In this document: one piece after another, positions 27,810-39,857 of the stretch
Position numbering within the stretch: the stretch's first letter is position 1
Layout of the letters: each line of letters begins with the position of its first letter
Source of the DNA: Yamagishiella unicocca
Lineage: Eukaryota > Chlorophyta > Chlorophyceae > Chlamydomonadales > Volvocaceae
Length of the DNA stretch: 64,000 bases
Assembly (NCBI GenBank): GCA_003116995.1
Contig: BDSL01000041.1
Location: forward strand, 1-64,000
Direction: 5' to 3'
The notes under the pieces: model-generated
What the model saw: only the letters and a program-made list of their open reading frames with translations
What the model was told of the DNA's origin: nothing
Databases searched by the model: none
Program-made: the position numbers and the translations under genes

Positions 27810-28544
27810 GCCTTCCCCTGCTGCTGAGAAGGTACAGCACGCGCCGCTCGGCCCTTGCGGTCTCCCGGCCCTTGCGGCAGCTGGCCACTGGCGCTGTCGT
27901 CCTCCTTGTTGCGCTCTCCGTCGAGCTGCTGCTGCTGCTCCTGCTGGTGGTCCGTGGCTGGCGGTGCAGGGTGCCCATTGCCCGTACCCACAGCACCACC
28001 CTCAGCCACCACGCCTGGCTCTGCCGGGTGACCTGCAGATCAAGGTCAACGGGTCCCATATTATCAATGATTTTGCGCTGCAAATGTAGTTTGTGGCAGG
28101 TGATAAGGGAACAGATCACAGAGGGGTCGCACCAACAGTGCGGGACCAGGCATACATATGATCCAGGACAACCAGGCATACATATGATCCAGGGCAACTG
28201 AACACACCTGTCGCAGGAGTGGGCGCGCCCGGGAGCTTTGGTGCGGGTGTCTCACCACCCGGAGGGGCGCCATCAATTTGGTACTTGCGCGCCAGCAGAG
28301 GGGGCATCTTAGCCCTCCAGTAGGTCCACCAGGCATCGTACAGCTGACAGCTGTTGGACTTGCGAGCTGCCCGCTGCTCCACCTCGGTCATGCCGTCCAG
28401 CAGATCCTCTTTGGCCACAAAGGGTGCCAGCTTGTACTCGCCACCCCACACTTTGTCTGCAGGACAGGGCCGACAGGGCATGTACACGGCAGAACTTGGC
28501 GGGCACCCTGCATAGCGAGGCTTTTTTTGTTTGTCCTGTGGCAA
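27810..28544 (-). other. Possible exons of an unrecognised minus-strand gene
   Basis: From 28544, the frame MPQDKQKKPRYAGCPPSS continues into a protein-like segment (DGMTEVEQRAARKSNSCQLY, DAWWTYWRAKMPPLLARKYQ) to a possible donor near 28,203. A second open stretch at about 28,030-27,805 is Gln/Gly-rich (DHQQEQQQQLDGERNKEDD) and ends at a possible donor GTTAGG at the edge of the giant inverted repeat. Phases were not resolved. Two 24-base direct repeats (GGCATACATATGATCCAGG) lie at about 28,148-28,193. Confidence 0.3.
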
Positions 28545-28677
28545 GATGCGTCAAGCATGATGAGCCTTAAGGCAGGGTACACATGCTATCATGCTATCAA
28601 GACTGGTGGTTTGCCTTTGTTCCGGTGCACGTCGGTCTTTGTTTCCTCCGTCTTCCTGGATGTGCCCGATAGTTCTA

Positions 28678-30360
28678 CCTATTGGTCTGGAACCCACTGT
28701 AACCGTAACAACAACAAAAGACAGCATGACCTACCTATAAAGCATATAGTAGTAACTGTTACAATCCCTAGCATTCCAGCCGCCAGTACACGTAAAACCA
28801 TGGTGCATTTACAGGGCGTTTTACAGATCTGACCGAAGTCCAGAAAGTGGATATTTGTATTTAACATATCTTGAAGGGTCCACAGTAAAAGGGTGGTGAC
28901 CTTCGGCGAAGTCCATGTGCATATAGTAGTAACTAACTGTTACAATCCCTAGCATTCCAGCCACCAGTACACGTAAAACCATGGTGCATTTTACAGGGCG
29001 TTTTACAGATCTGACCGAAGTCCAGAAAGTGGATATTTGTATTCAGTTTAACATATCTTGAAGAGTCCACAGTAAAAGGGTGGTGACCTTCGGCGAAGTC
29101 CATGTGCATATAGTAGTAACTGTTACAATCCCTAGCATTCCAGCGGCCAGTACACGTACAACCATGGTGCATTTACAGGGCGTTTTACGGATCTGACCGA
29201 AGTCCAGAAAGCGGATAGTTGTATTAAACATACCTTGAAGAGTCCACAGTAAAAGGGTGGTGACCTTTGGCGAAGTCCATGTGCATATAGTAGTAACTGT
29301 TACAATCCCTAGCATTCCAGCCGCCAGTACACGTAAAACCATGGTGCATTTACAGGGCGTTTTACAGATCTGACCGAAGTCCAGAAAGCGGATATTTGTA
29401 TTAAACATACCTTGAAGAGTCCACAGTAAAAGGGTGGTGACCTTTGGCGAAGTCCATGTGCATGTAGTAGTAACTGCGTGTTACAATCCCTAGCATTCCA
29501 GCCACCAGTACACGTAAAACCGTGGTGCATTTACAGGGCGTTTTACAGATCTGACCGAAGTCCAGAAAGTGGATATTTGTATTAAACATACCTTGAAGAG
29601 TCCACAGTAAAAGGGTGGTGACCTTTGGCGAAGTCCATGTGCATGTAGTAGTAACTGTTACAATCCCTAGCATTCCAGCCACCAGTACACGTAAAACCAT
29701 GGTGCATTTACAGGGCGTTTTACAGATCTGCTGACCGAAGTCCAGAAAGTGGATATTTGTATTAAACATACCTTGAAGAGTCCACAGTAAAAGGGCGGTG
29801 ACCTTTGGCGAAGTCCATGTGCATGTAGTAGTAACTGTTACAATCCCTAGCATTCCAGCCACCAGTACATGTAAAACCATGGTGCATTTACAGGGCGTTT
29901 TACAGATCTGACCGAAGTCCAGAAAGCGGATATTTGTATTAAACATACCTTGAAGAGTCCACAGTAAAAGGGTGGTGACCTTTGGCGAAGTCCATGTGCA
30001 TGTAGTAGTAACTGCGTGTTACAATCCCTAGCATTATTCCAGCCACCAGCAGTACACGTAAAACCGTGGTGCATTTACAGGGCGTTTTACAGATCTGACC
30101 GAAGTCCAGAAAGTGGATATTTGTATTAAACATACCTTGAAGAGTCCACAGTAAAAGGGTGGTGACCTTTGGCGAAGTCCATGTGCATGTAGTAGTAACT
30201 GTTACAATCCCTAGCATTCCAGCCACCAGTACACGTAAAACCATGGTGCATTTACAGGGCGTTTTACAGATCTGCTGACCGAAGTCCAGAAAGTGGATAT
30301 TTGTATTAAACATACCTTGAAGAGTCCACAGTAAAAGGGCGGTGACCTTTGGCGAAGTCG
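28678..30360. repeat. About 178 bp satellite, nine units
   Basis: The landmarks CATGGTGCATTTACAGGGCG, CTGACCGAAGTCCAGAAAG, TTGAAGAGTCCACAGTAAAA and CTAGCATTCCAGCC recur at 177-181-base spacing (GTGCATTTA at about 28,802, 28,983, 29,167, 29,343, 29,525, 29,702, 29,882, 30,069 and 30,247). A multi-unit block at about 29,405-29,880 is duplicated at about 29,944-30,350, with small trinucleotide insertions. The array ends abruptly at 30,359. Confidence 0.9.
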
Positions 30361-30669
30361 TGGAGCGAGTCAGTGAGCGACCAACGCACCACAACACCAA
30401 ATAATGCATCGTGTACATCGATGTATATTTATGCCCCGCTCACAGCTGTACCTATTCTCTCTCCCTGCCTCACACACCTTGTTCCAATCCTCTGAGCAAA
30501 CAGCCACCGGGCTATCTACCTGCTGACCTGCCGGAGCTACGTACCGGCGGACTATTGACAACGTAATGGCACCAGGCCAACGACCCACGCACAGGCCAGA
30601 TCCTGTACGCCCCGCTACCCGCCTGTTGCGTGCCCAGCACGTCGCTGCTGCCACTCCTGTCCAGCCCTC

Positions 30670-32229
30670 TCAGTCCTGCATGTGCCTTGCCGCCGCCGGA
30701 CCTGCCATTGCCACCGCCGTCGCTGCCTCTACGTCCCTCCTCAACAGGGCCTTCAGGTGGCGCCCAATCACCCACACCTCCACCGCCGCCGCCAGCAGCC
30801 GCCCCGGCACCAGCAGGACCCCAAGCAGGGGGCTGCTCCAGGGGGCGCCCGGCATCACCCTGGCCGGACCACAGACGCAGGAAAGGGCAGGGGCGCGGGG
30901 GATAGGGAATTGGCACACAGGGAATTGGCACACATACAGGAACGTAACAACAAACGCCTCCATCTATCCCAGTACCTACACCATTACCAACCCTCCAGAC
31001 TTCCTGGCCCACACATACATGCGCTCCCCGCTCTCCAACCCCCCGGTCTCCCATCCCAACCACACACGCACGCACGCACCTACCTCCGCGCCCACAGCCA
31101 CAGCGGGCAGCCCATAAGGCCCCCCACCGCCAGAGCGCCGGCCGGCGTCCGAAAGCCGTTGGCCATCACCGCACGCACCCAGGAGGGCGCTGCGGTGAAG
31201 TGGGTCGTGTCCTTCCAGGCGGGGCCGGAGGACTTAGCGGAGGCAGTCGCGGCGGGATGGGCGGGGGCCCGGAGCGCAAGGGCGAGGGGTGTACAGGGCA
31301 GGGTGAGGTGCGATAAAGCAGCCGGTGCATCGAAGCGGGCATCTGGAGGTGTGTGCCGTCGGGGGCTGGGGGCATGCCAGTGCAGTGGGTCGTCTGTGCC
31401 TCGAGTTCATACCGCAAGCCCCCTTGCTTGCTCTGGCCAGGTGCGGCTGCATGCAGCAGTAGTTAAGAGCATTAATTGATGTGCTTTTCTGTGCTTTTCA
31501 TTCCTGCAATTAGCCGGCCCTTGCCCCTCCTGTGCCCCTCATTGCCGCCCGCCCCCTGTCCCCCACCTACCGCATGCGTACACACGAACGTGAGCGCCTC
31601 CAGGAGTACCACCGCAAGCCCCGCAGCGCCCGGCGCCGCCCAGCTCCAAACCATCCCCCTGGACGCCAGGTCCACCGCCACATCGAGGAAGGCACCGAAG
31701 GCTGACGTCTGGCAGCGCAAGGGAGATGTATGGAGGCGAGAGGCAGAGAGAGGCGGTCAGGGCGGGTGCGGTGCAAGGAGGGTCCCTCAGTGGGCGGAGC
31801 CCGAGCGCTGCGCAGCGTTGTCCTGATGAAGGAAGACAGGAGCTATCAGCTCAACCCGCCCTTCGTTATTAAGTGACCCTGGGTAACCGGCACTCGTCCC
31901 AAAGCTAAGCACACACGTGTACCGTCCGCATCCACTGGCTCCTCGTGCCCGTTGGCGCGGAGTTGCGAGGGACCCCGCTGCCCGACCCGTCCGACCTGTC
32001 CCAGTCTTCTTGCCACTGCCCCGTCAACGCCATCGAGGGCGAAATTGAGGATGAGTAGCAGCGCCGCGCCGGCGGGCCGCGACGACGCGATGCCGGCAGC
32101 TGCAGCCAGGATTAGGAGACGGCCGTAGCCAATTAAATTGGGTGCGTATAGGAGCACCGTGACAGCTGTAGGCGATGATGTCTTTGCTCCGGAATTGGTT
32201 GGCGAGGACGCGGCTGAGGCGATAGGCAT
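30670..32229 (-). CDS. CDP-alcohol phosphatidyltransferase, PI-synthase-like, 4 exons
   Basis: Exons 32229-31996, 31708-31571, 31232-31084 and 30859-30670 join in consistent phases (0, 0, 2) with GT-AG introns into a 236-residue protein, the usual size for phosphatidylinositol synthase. Exon 1 carries YAPNLIGYGRLL, typical of PI synthase, and D66-G-V-D69-G-A-V-A73-R74. Exon 2 completes the catalytic motif across the splice: eight residues, G83, D87 and D91 (FGAFLDVAVD). Later exons carry hydrophobic helices (GALAVGGLMGCPLWLWA) and a basic/Ala-rich end. It would make phosphatidylinositol from CDP-diacylglycerol and inositol in the ER membrane; the substrate is inferred. The residues after D91 (LASRG) differ from the common DRC form, so a sister enzyme is possible. 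I took the Met before ASAASSP as the start; an in-frame Met lies further upstream (32412). Confidence 0.8.
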
Positions 32230-32480
32230 GGTACTGCGTTGCAGTGCTTCAGAACCGTTATGGCAGGGGAATTTGGGCGCTCCTTCCGCTGCTCGTCGGG
32301 CAAGGCCTCCTGCAGCACCGCGGGGCGCAATGCGGAGCTGCTGAAGGAGGCTGCGATTACAAGATGTGAGCACCTTCGCGCCGCAATCCATGCAATCCAT
32401 TGCAAGGCACATATAATGTTAGTTTTTTCAATTGAGGTAGACAATTGCTTCGCGCGGGAGATTCCGATTCCCTCTCAACA

Positions 32481-33070
32481 CCCCCCCCCCCCCCTCCCGG
32501 ATCACCAGGGCCCCGGAACAGAATCCAGGTAACAAACTACGCCGTGGTCAAGCGCGCGGAACAGGCTAGGTAATGCTTTAGTTTATGTGGTTTATTTTTC
32601 GCAAGCCACCGAACTATTTCGTGAGTTGTCCGGCGACGACATTCCGACCTCTGGCTTCGTCCAGTATTCCAGATGAGGCATTCCTATCACTTATATGTTC
32701 TGGGTCCATCTTAGACTATTCGTTTGGGGGCTCTGGACGCCCAGAAAGCACGGACCGAGGCATCATGCGCGCCCTTCAGGACGACCTCGGAGGCAATTGT
32801 GTACCTAGCATTCTGCAAAACGTGTTCTTGTGTTATATAATTGTTGTCTTTACCACTTCACAAGCGCGATACCTCCTTCTCTCGTTCATTTGACATTGCG
32901 TAATTGTGTGACCTTTGTCCGGCAATCACAGCTACCTTTTCCCAGACTATGCCGGCTTTGCGCTTAATAAAAGCTATTGATATAAGCATTAGCTAGCCTG
33001 TTCCGCGCCGGCGTAGTTTGTTACCTGGATTCTGTTCCGGGGCCCTGGTGATCCGGGAGGGGGGGGGGGC
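32481..33070. mobile_element. MITE-like element with terminal inverted repeats of about 90 bases
   Basis: The left end (C-run, then CTCCCGGATCACCAGGGCCC, GGAACAGAATCCAGGTAACA, AACTACGCCG) is mirrored exactly at 33,012-33,070. The match continues inward through GCGGAACAGGCTAG and TAATGCTT after an 11-base gap in one arm. The interior of about 400 bases holds no gene. The ends are long C and G runs. I see no sure target-site duplication. It lies about 250 bases upstream of the PI-synthase-like start, so it may affect that promoter. Non-autonomous DNA transposon by structure; superfamily unknown. Confidence 0.8.
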
Positions 33071-36000
33071 AAACAACCTTGTCACTCCTACTGTGCTGTT
33101 TTAGACGTTAACTAACGAAAGAAAACAGGTTTTCTACTACAAGAGATAAAATACAAGGCCACGCGAATACCAAACAGCGACGTTGCTATCCGTACCGGGC
33201 TGCACTCTGGTCCAACGTGGTCCGTACTTGTCGATTGGCACACAAGGCATCGCTTGTGTGACATGCAATCCATTGCCTCGACAGCTACCCTATTACGGAT
33301 CCCGGCTCTGCGCCCCATATATTGAGCGGATGACGGCAGACGGGGACAGGCGTGCCACTTCGTCTCAAGTACCCCGTGGCCTGCCAGGGCCTGCAATCCT
33401 TACCTGTCCCGTTCACAGCTACAGCAGGTCAACGCGCAATGATCAACCTTGGCCACGATGCCAGAAAAGGTGTAAGGGATTGGTCTTGGTCCCCAAATTC
33501 AGGCTTTAAGCAGGGGAGTTACTGCCTCGCTCATTGCCTGTGCTCCATATGTACCCATGCATTATGAAATTGACTTGCATCAGCCTGACAGATGGTGGCT
33601 AAGATGTCTTAATGATCATAATGTGGAGTCCCGAGGCGCCGGATGGAGGCGGTGCTGTTTTGGCACGCTTTCCCTGTGTCACTGTGGTCCTCTCTGTCGG
33701 TTGCCTGGTCCAAGTCAGCAGTCCCGCCGGCCCCTCCCCCCTGCAGTGATTTTTTTGAGGAATATATTCATTTTTAGGAATAAATCGGGTTTCTTGGGCT
33801 GGAAAAAAAGGAACCGAGCGCAGTCCAGCCGTACGTTTTCGTTTTTTGCCGAAAATTGGATCAGGCACGCTAGGGGGAACTTGCCTGTTTTCGCGAAGGC
33901 CCACCTAATTTATACTAAAAGGGGTCATGCAATCACTTTAGGATTAATGGTGAACCATGGATTGCTCTAAGAAGGTCACGCCTGGAAGTCAACGGGGCAT
34001 AGGAGCATTTGAACGCGGCAAAGTACTCTGATCCTAAGCTTCCCAAGCGCGGAAGGCCACCTAAGCAACAAAATAACGCCGACAGTAAAAAATGCGAAGA
34101 CCTTTCGGAAGCCGCTGGGGGACGACATGGGCAACGCTGCAGCATTGCTGCAGCCGCAGCTCGTGACAGCCGACTCCAACATATTTACCCCAAGCGCTCA
34201 CGATGACCGTCATGTGCGTAAACGTCAGCTGAATGAGGCCGATGAACTTAGCGACGACGGCGACGGCGATGAGGACCGCGAGGGGGACCGCAACCGTGTC
34301 AGCGATGAGGGGGCAGCAACCCAAACCCCCAAGACGCCCACCACCAAGAAACCCCGACAGCAGAGCCGGCCACAAACGCAGCGCGTGCGCAAGGGCCAAA
34401 GCGATGGTGCGTGGGTGGGCACTCATTTTTGACTTGTAATTGAAGGGGGGGGTCTGGGGGGGGCCAAAGCCCCCCCCAGGGCCTCACAGAAAAGGAACAG
34501 AAAATTAGTCCGGACGGAAAACTTGTTCCTCATAAGTAACCAAATAATTCCCCGGCCAAAACCAAAAAGAAATCACTGCCCCCCTGTTCCCTTCGATTCG
34601 AAGCTCCGTCGGCACTACGAAACATTAACCCAGCAATGACGAGAACCATTCTATAGGAGGCTGCAGTACAGAACGCGCCTCACCAGTAAGCCTAGCCGAA
34701 GTTCATGTGTGCCCTTCCGTTGCTTGGGCCTAGGCAAAGTTCCATAGGCGCTGCAAGCGAGGGCTGCCGCAAGGTGGACCAGATGACAACCTCATCATGT
34801 TAAACTGGCGCCGAAGAAGAGGGAAGTGCAGGGGACATGCGGCTTTGCTTGTACTTATGTGGTATATGAACGTGGTGCGTATGGGTGGCAAGCTGACGTT
34901 GGTGGACAGCGTGCAGATCTGTGGTGGACAGCGTACAGGTATGTTGGACTAGGTGGCGAATTCCTCCGACCCCGGGACCAGCGTGCAGACCAGCGCAGAT
35001 GAGGATGAGCGACGTGTGCTGTTCAAAGCCCCTCAGTAGGACGTTGGGACGGCATAAGTCGCTCGCCTTCCTCTGCGCCTGTGCTCAAGCTTCGCACCTA
35101 TTGGGTACGTATACTTTCAGGGGTGCTGAGATGCCGACTGTGCGCAATGCCGTGCACCTAGTGGCATCGTGTACTAGTTGTCTGAAAGTCTGAAAGGCTG
35201 TCAAGTACTTACAGGCACTTTGCAGGTAAATACTGGTGGAAGTCTGCGGGTATATGCCCACCTTTTGCCCCGCCTGATTTTCGGGGCATGTTCACCTGCA
35301 TGGTCCTGGAGGTATCGTGCTGCTTGCCATTCATAAGCGATACTGCCTGCTATGTAAGGAAGCAGGCCGGGGTTGTATGCTCGGTCGGTAGCTGCCAGCT
35401 AGCTATCCGAGCCGAAATTATTCGCTGGGGCCTCGTATAACTGGATCTCTCGAGAATTGTAAATCATTAACTGCAAATATACGGTATCACTGGGGGGGCA
35501 GAAAATGCTGGCGAGGCGGCGATGCACCATCCGGAACCAGGCGGTTACGGAGTGCCCAGAGGCGACGCGGCTATCCCACAAAGCCAACAACTTGCCATGC
35601 CTGTATATATTGGCAGTTCAGGGCTAGTGCTGCAATGCAAAGCTTCTGCGTGATGGACAAGCATGATGGTTGTGAATTGTGACCCCAGACGTCCATACAA
35701 AGCAATTTATTGCAAGTAACATGTTGTTACATCCCCTCTTTCTTGTAAATTGGACGGCCGCAGTGTACCGGTGTTACGGCGAGGGTCGACGTCCGTACCG
35801 TTCCGTTAATTACCTGACAGGTGACAGCTGCCAATTTGCGGTTTGTGTCGTAAGCTGTGCAGAACTTCGATATGCACTGCAATGGCAATATCACGGCGGG
35901 TTACTTTATAAATGGTAGTTGCTTGCACATGCTCCTAATCTGATTTCATTTTGGGCCGAGCCGTGCTCGTAGACTTTCCGTCGATATTTATGGCGTATAG

Positions 36001-36110
36001 TAATTCGATTTATATTGTAGCTGAATTTGCTGCTACTATATGAATCAGGAAGCCAAGTCCAGCCGCCGCAGCATCCAGGAACCAGCCTACATTTCATTTT
36101 TATTTACAAC
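33071..36110. other. Intergenic region, no confident gene
   Basis: A possible exon lies at about 34,127-34,404 on the plus strand: an acidic, then Lys/Pro/Thr-rich frame (NEADELSDDGDGDEDREGD) ending at a donor-like GATG|GTGCGT. An AT-hook-like KRGRPPK is read in another frame at 34,048. At 34,454-34,479 is a perfect hairpin: CTGGGGGGGG, loop CCAAAG, CCCCCCCCAG. The rest shows nothing I can support. Confidence 0.35.
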
Positions 36111-39100
36111 ATGCCGCTTTCGGCATCAATCTTTCGGCGTGGAGGTCCCAAGAAAGAGCTGTTTGATGTGATCAATGAGGACGTGGACGATGAAAAGGAG
36201 CTCGATGAGAAGCTTGCCGAGCTAGACGAGCTGCTGCACATGAACAAATCTGGGTAGGTATTCTTAATATGCGGAAAACGATTGGCATTCAAACTCAAAG
36301 CTGGTTACGCAAACTCGAGACTGGTACGCCACAACATACCCGCCTCCCCCTGCACATTACCCCGAAAGCGTCCTGCATGTGACATCGCGCTCTATGCATG
36401 CGGAGCTACGTTCATCTGCACAGTATCGCATCTTTTGAACTTCCGTGTCCCTGTGGCTGTCACCCTTTCCCCTGCCACCTCCGGCCCGTTCCCGCCGACG
36501 CTGCATGCTTCTACCTAGTCGCGAGCTGTCTGCCGCGCTGTGGCGGCCCGCGCTGTGCGCCGCAGAGCTGGTCAAGCAGCGCAAGCAGAGCGCCAGGGAC
36601 ATGGGTGAGTGGATGAGCGGGCGAGTGGGTGGGTACTGGGGTTGGCGGGTCGGTTGGCGGGTGCTACGGAGGCGGGTGCGCGAGTGTTCCAGGATAGAGG
36701 GGCATTGGGGTGCTGGCTCAGTGAGATTCTGCACGATGCGAAATAAATGCATTCGGAAATACGCAGGCCCCTCCCGCTTTTTACTGCAGGCTTCATCCGG
36801 GGGCGCAGGATCTACCTTCATGTGGAGGAGGCCGTGTGAGTGGTGGTGGTGGTGGTGGTGGTGGTGATGGTGATGGTGGTGGTGGTGATGGTGGCGGTGG
36901 CGATCGTGGTGATGGTGATGGTGGTGGTGGCGATGGTGGTGGTGGTGATGGTGATGGTGGCGATGGTGGCGGTGGTGGTGGTGGTGATGGTGGCGGCAAG
37001 GTAAGCGAGGCCTGGTAACACGGTGGGGGATGCGCGGTCACACTCATGCACCCTTCAACCCTGTATGCCCATCACAACCTGAGCTGCTGTGATTGTCTTC
37101 AGACCCTAAAACCCGGACCGCCACTGCTGACGCAGCTTCCTGCTGGACCGGGGCGACCTGCTCATGTTTATTGAGGAGGAGGTGGAGCAGCTAGCGGGCC
37201 CTGCGGGGTCCTCGGGGCTGGTCAACGGGAAGGCGGCGGAGGGTGCTGTGGCGGCGGGTGGGCGGCGGAAGCAGCGGCAGCGACTGCTGTCCGTGCAGGA
37301 GGCGTTCGACCTCATGGTGCGAGGGGAGCGGGGGAGGATAAGGGTTAGGAGTTGGGGGTCGGGGGCTTGGTGGCGGAAAGGAGCGTAGGCGAGCGTGTTT
37401 GTCACCTGAGCGAAGTCTTGCCTCCTCCCTGTCCGTCCCTGCCCACCGCAATCCTTGCGCACTCTGGCTGTCGCCCCGATCTCCCCACGACCCCCCGCCG
37501 CAGATCTCCGTTGGAGTGCCCCTGGAGCGCTACCTGCTGTACTGCAGCCTCAGCCGGAGTGGCTACCTGGTGATGCGCCACCCCTCGCGCTGGCTGCTAG
37601 GCCGCGAGGAGCACCCGGAGCAGGTGGGCGGGAGGAGGGGGGAGAGGAGGGGAAGAGGAGGGGGGAGGAGGGGGAAGGAGGGCGAGAGGAGGGAGGAAAG
37701 GGGGGAGAGGTCGACGAAGATGGGGAGAGAAGGGACAGGGGCAGGGGGCGAGGAGGGAGGATGGCAACGTGAGCTGGGGGGACTACACGTCGCTGCATGG
37801 CACCCTTGGCTGTACGCTCCGATGTCGCCTGAGGCGCCATCACGTACCCGACGCGACCCATGTCGCTGGCCCGCCGTGTGGAGTGCGCCATCGCAGGTGT
37901 GGGGCAGCGGCGCATGGGCGGCGTGCTACGGCCGCCACCCGGCGGTACCGGGCACCGTGGCGCCGCAGCCCATGCAGCAGCGGCTCGCGGTGGCGGGGGC
38001 GGGGGCGGGGGCTTGGCCGGGGACAGCTGCAGCGGCGGCTGCGGTGGCCACGAGTCCGCAGCTCCCCGCCGCGGCGGAGGCGGAGATCAGTGCGGCAGGG
38101 CAGGGTACGGCGGATGATGACGTGGCGTCCACGATGGAGGTCGACGTGTCGCCACGGTGCACCGCGCAGCGAGCGGCTGGGGTGGTGGTGTGCGGCGCGG
38201 ATGGGTCGGGGCTCACCGGGGGGGCGGACGCCTCCGGGCCGTCCTCACCCGCCGCTGGCGGATCTGCCGGTGCGGGGGAGGCGGGTCGGGTGGTGGGGGT
38301 GCAGCCGGCGGTCGTAAGCCGGGCCCCGCAGCAGCAGTCGCTGCGGCTGCATGGGCAGCAGGGAGGGAGCCGCAGGTGGCAGCAGGGAGGGCAGCAGCAG
38401 ACGGCAGCTGCAGGCGGCGATGCGGCGGGGTGTCGCGGCTGGTGGCAGGCGGCGGGTCCGGAGCACCCCCACCTGGCGGGTGTGCCTGATTCGTTCTTCA
38501 GCGAGATGACGCAGTGAGTGTGGCCAAAGGGGGGCCGCGAGTGGGGGGGAGGGCGGGCCGTGAGTGAGAGCAGAGGACGGGCCGCGAGCGGGGCAAGAGG
38601 GCGGGCCAATAAGTCGGCATGATGGTTTGCATTACGGCCGCAACATAAACCGGCACCTTTGCAGCGCCATCAATACATGCCAGCGACGTTCAGCGATACG
38701 CCGAAGTTGTGCTGCAGGCCCTCATCCGCGACATGCCTGCTCGCGCTTCTGACTTGTGAAGTTCGGCATCCTACCAACCGTCCCAGCCTTGACTCCGGGC
38801 AGAATCCAGCTATCAACCTGTGTCACCCCTCCTTTGCGAAACTCCTGCCACCTCAACCACCCTCCCCCTGATTCGTTGGTGGTTGATCCTTGCCTGGTCT
38901 ATTGACACCGGCCCCTCTCATACCCCAACCCCACCCCAACCCTAGGGCCGCCGTTGAGGACCGGCTGTCGGTATCGTTGCTGGCGTCCTTCCCCAACCTG
39001 CGGCCATTTCCCACGATCCAGTCCACACTGGCAGAGGCAGCGGGCCCCGCGGCCCCTGCACAGGCTGCGCATGACGCCACCCACAACAAGGTTGCCGCAG

Positions 39101-39483
39101 CGGTTGCTGCTGCTGCCGCTGCTGCTGCTGCTACGGCGGCGGCGGAAACTGTGTCCGCGGCGGAAACCGCAACGCCGGCGGCGACCGGCAGTGTAGTAAC
39201 ATTGGGCACGCCAGGCGACTGCGCCCACCTAGTTTTCGACGTGTACAAGCCCGGGAGCTTTGTGAGCCGCTACAAGGCCCAGTTTCCTGCCGTACACACG
39301 CATGTGGCTATGTGCTCGCCGGCGCCGCCGTCGCTGGCGGAGATGCACGTGGCCGACGCCGCTGCGGCAGCGGCGTCTGGAGGCGAGGGCAAGCGGCCCG
39401 CGGGGGTGGCGTGGGCAGCCGTGCTCAACGGGGACATCGCACTGTACGGCATCGGGGAGGCGAACCTGCTGAGTTTAATATAA
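36111..39483 (+). CDS. SEN54: tRNA-splicing endonuclease subunit Sen54, 7 exons
   Basis: Structural (non-catalytic) subunit of the nuclear complex that cuts introns from pre-tRNA. Exons 36111-36253, 36519-36604, 36790-36835, 37136-37316, 37504-37623, 37897-38513 and 38946-39483 join in phase to about 576 residues. The N-terminal Sen54 signature is clear: GRRIYLHVEEAVFLLDRGDL across exons 3-4, LLSVQEAFDLM, then PLERYLLYCSLSRSGYLVMR (the common form is LSIQEAY ... YxVFSHLxRLGYVVRR). Exon 6 is a long Ala/Gly/Gln-rich insertion of about 200 residues, typical of algal proteins. Exon 7 has the C-terminal part (HLVFDVYKPGSFVSRYKAQF ... WAAVLNGDIALYGI). I chose MPLSAS as the start; an in-frame Met 84 bases upstream is possible. 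Get3 follows 374 bases downstream on the same strand. Confidence 0.85.
36838..37010. repeat. GGT/GAT trinucleotide microsatellite
   Basis: Runs of GGTGGTGGTGATGGT fill the start of Sen54 intron 3, beginning right after the donor GTGAGT. G-rich on the transcript strand, so quadruplex formation is possible. Confidence 0.9.
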
Positions 39484-39857
39484 AGCGCATGGTTCCAGGG
39501 CACAGGGCTGAGGTGGAGGCGGTGATCGTCTTGAGGAACGAGGATTCACATCGATGGGCGCAGGGTTGACGGGTACGGTGGCCGCTGGCCGGGACACCCA
39601 GCGCGTAGATCAGGCCATTTTGTTAGTACCGTTTTTATACGTGTGCAATTGCAAAACGCTAGGATACAGTATACCACAGGCCTGTAAGTCACCCGACGAT
39701 CGGAATAGGATCCGCGAAGTCGCGTCACCACACAACCCCAACCTCGAAACTGGCGACGAATTAGGCTAGCTTTCATTGAAATATAACAAAAATCGGTTGA
39801 ATATTCAGGGCAACCGGCTGCTTATAGAAGGGCGCGCAAAGCCGCCTTGCCGGCACG

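Noticed and set aside
10602..30360. Regular repeats as a possible CRISPR array
   Set aside because: Units are contiguous satellites without unique spacers, and the setting is eukaryotic.
31860..31920. Possible 5S rRNA-like words (AAGCTAAGCA)
   Set aside because: Only a short match, no 5S-like flanks, and it falls in intron 1 of the PI-synthase-like gene.
34009..34206. AT-hook-like KRGRPPK frame as a DNA-binding gene
   Set aside because: Short, no splice support, and the neighbouring frame is a better exon candidate; left as part of an unresolved region.
36357..38609. Long antisense frames over Sen54
   Set aside because: Shadows of GC-rich exons and introns; the plus-strand splice model explains the region.
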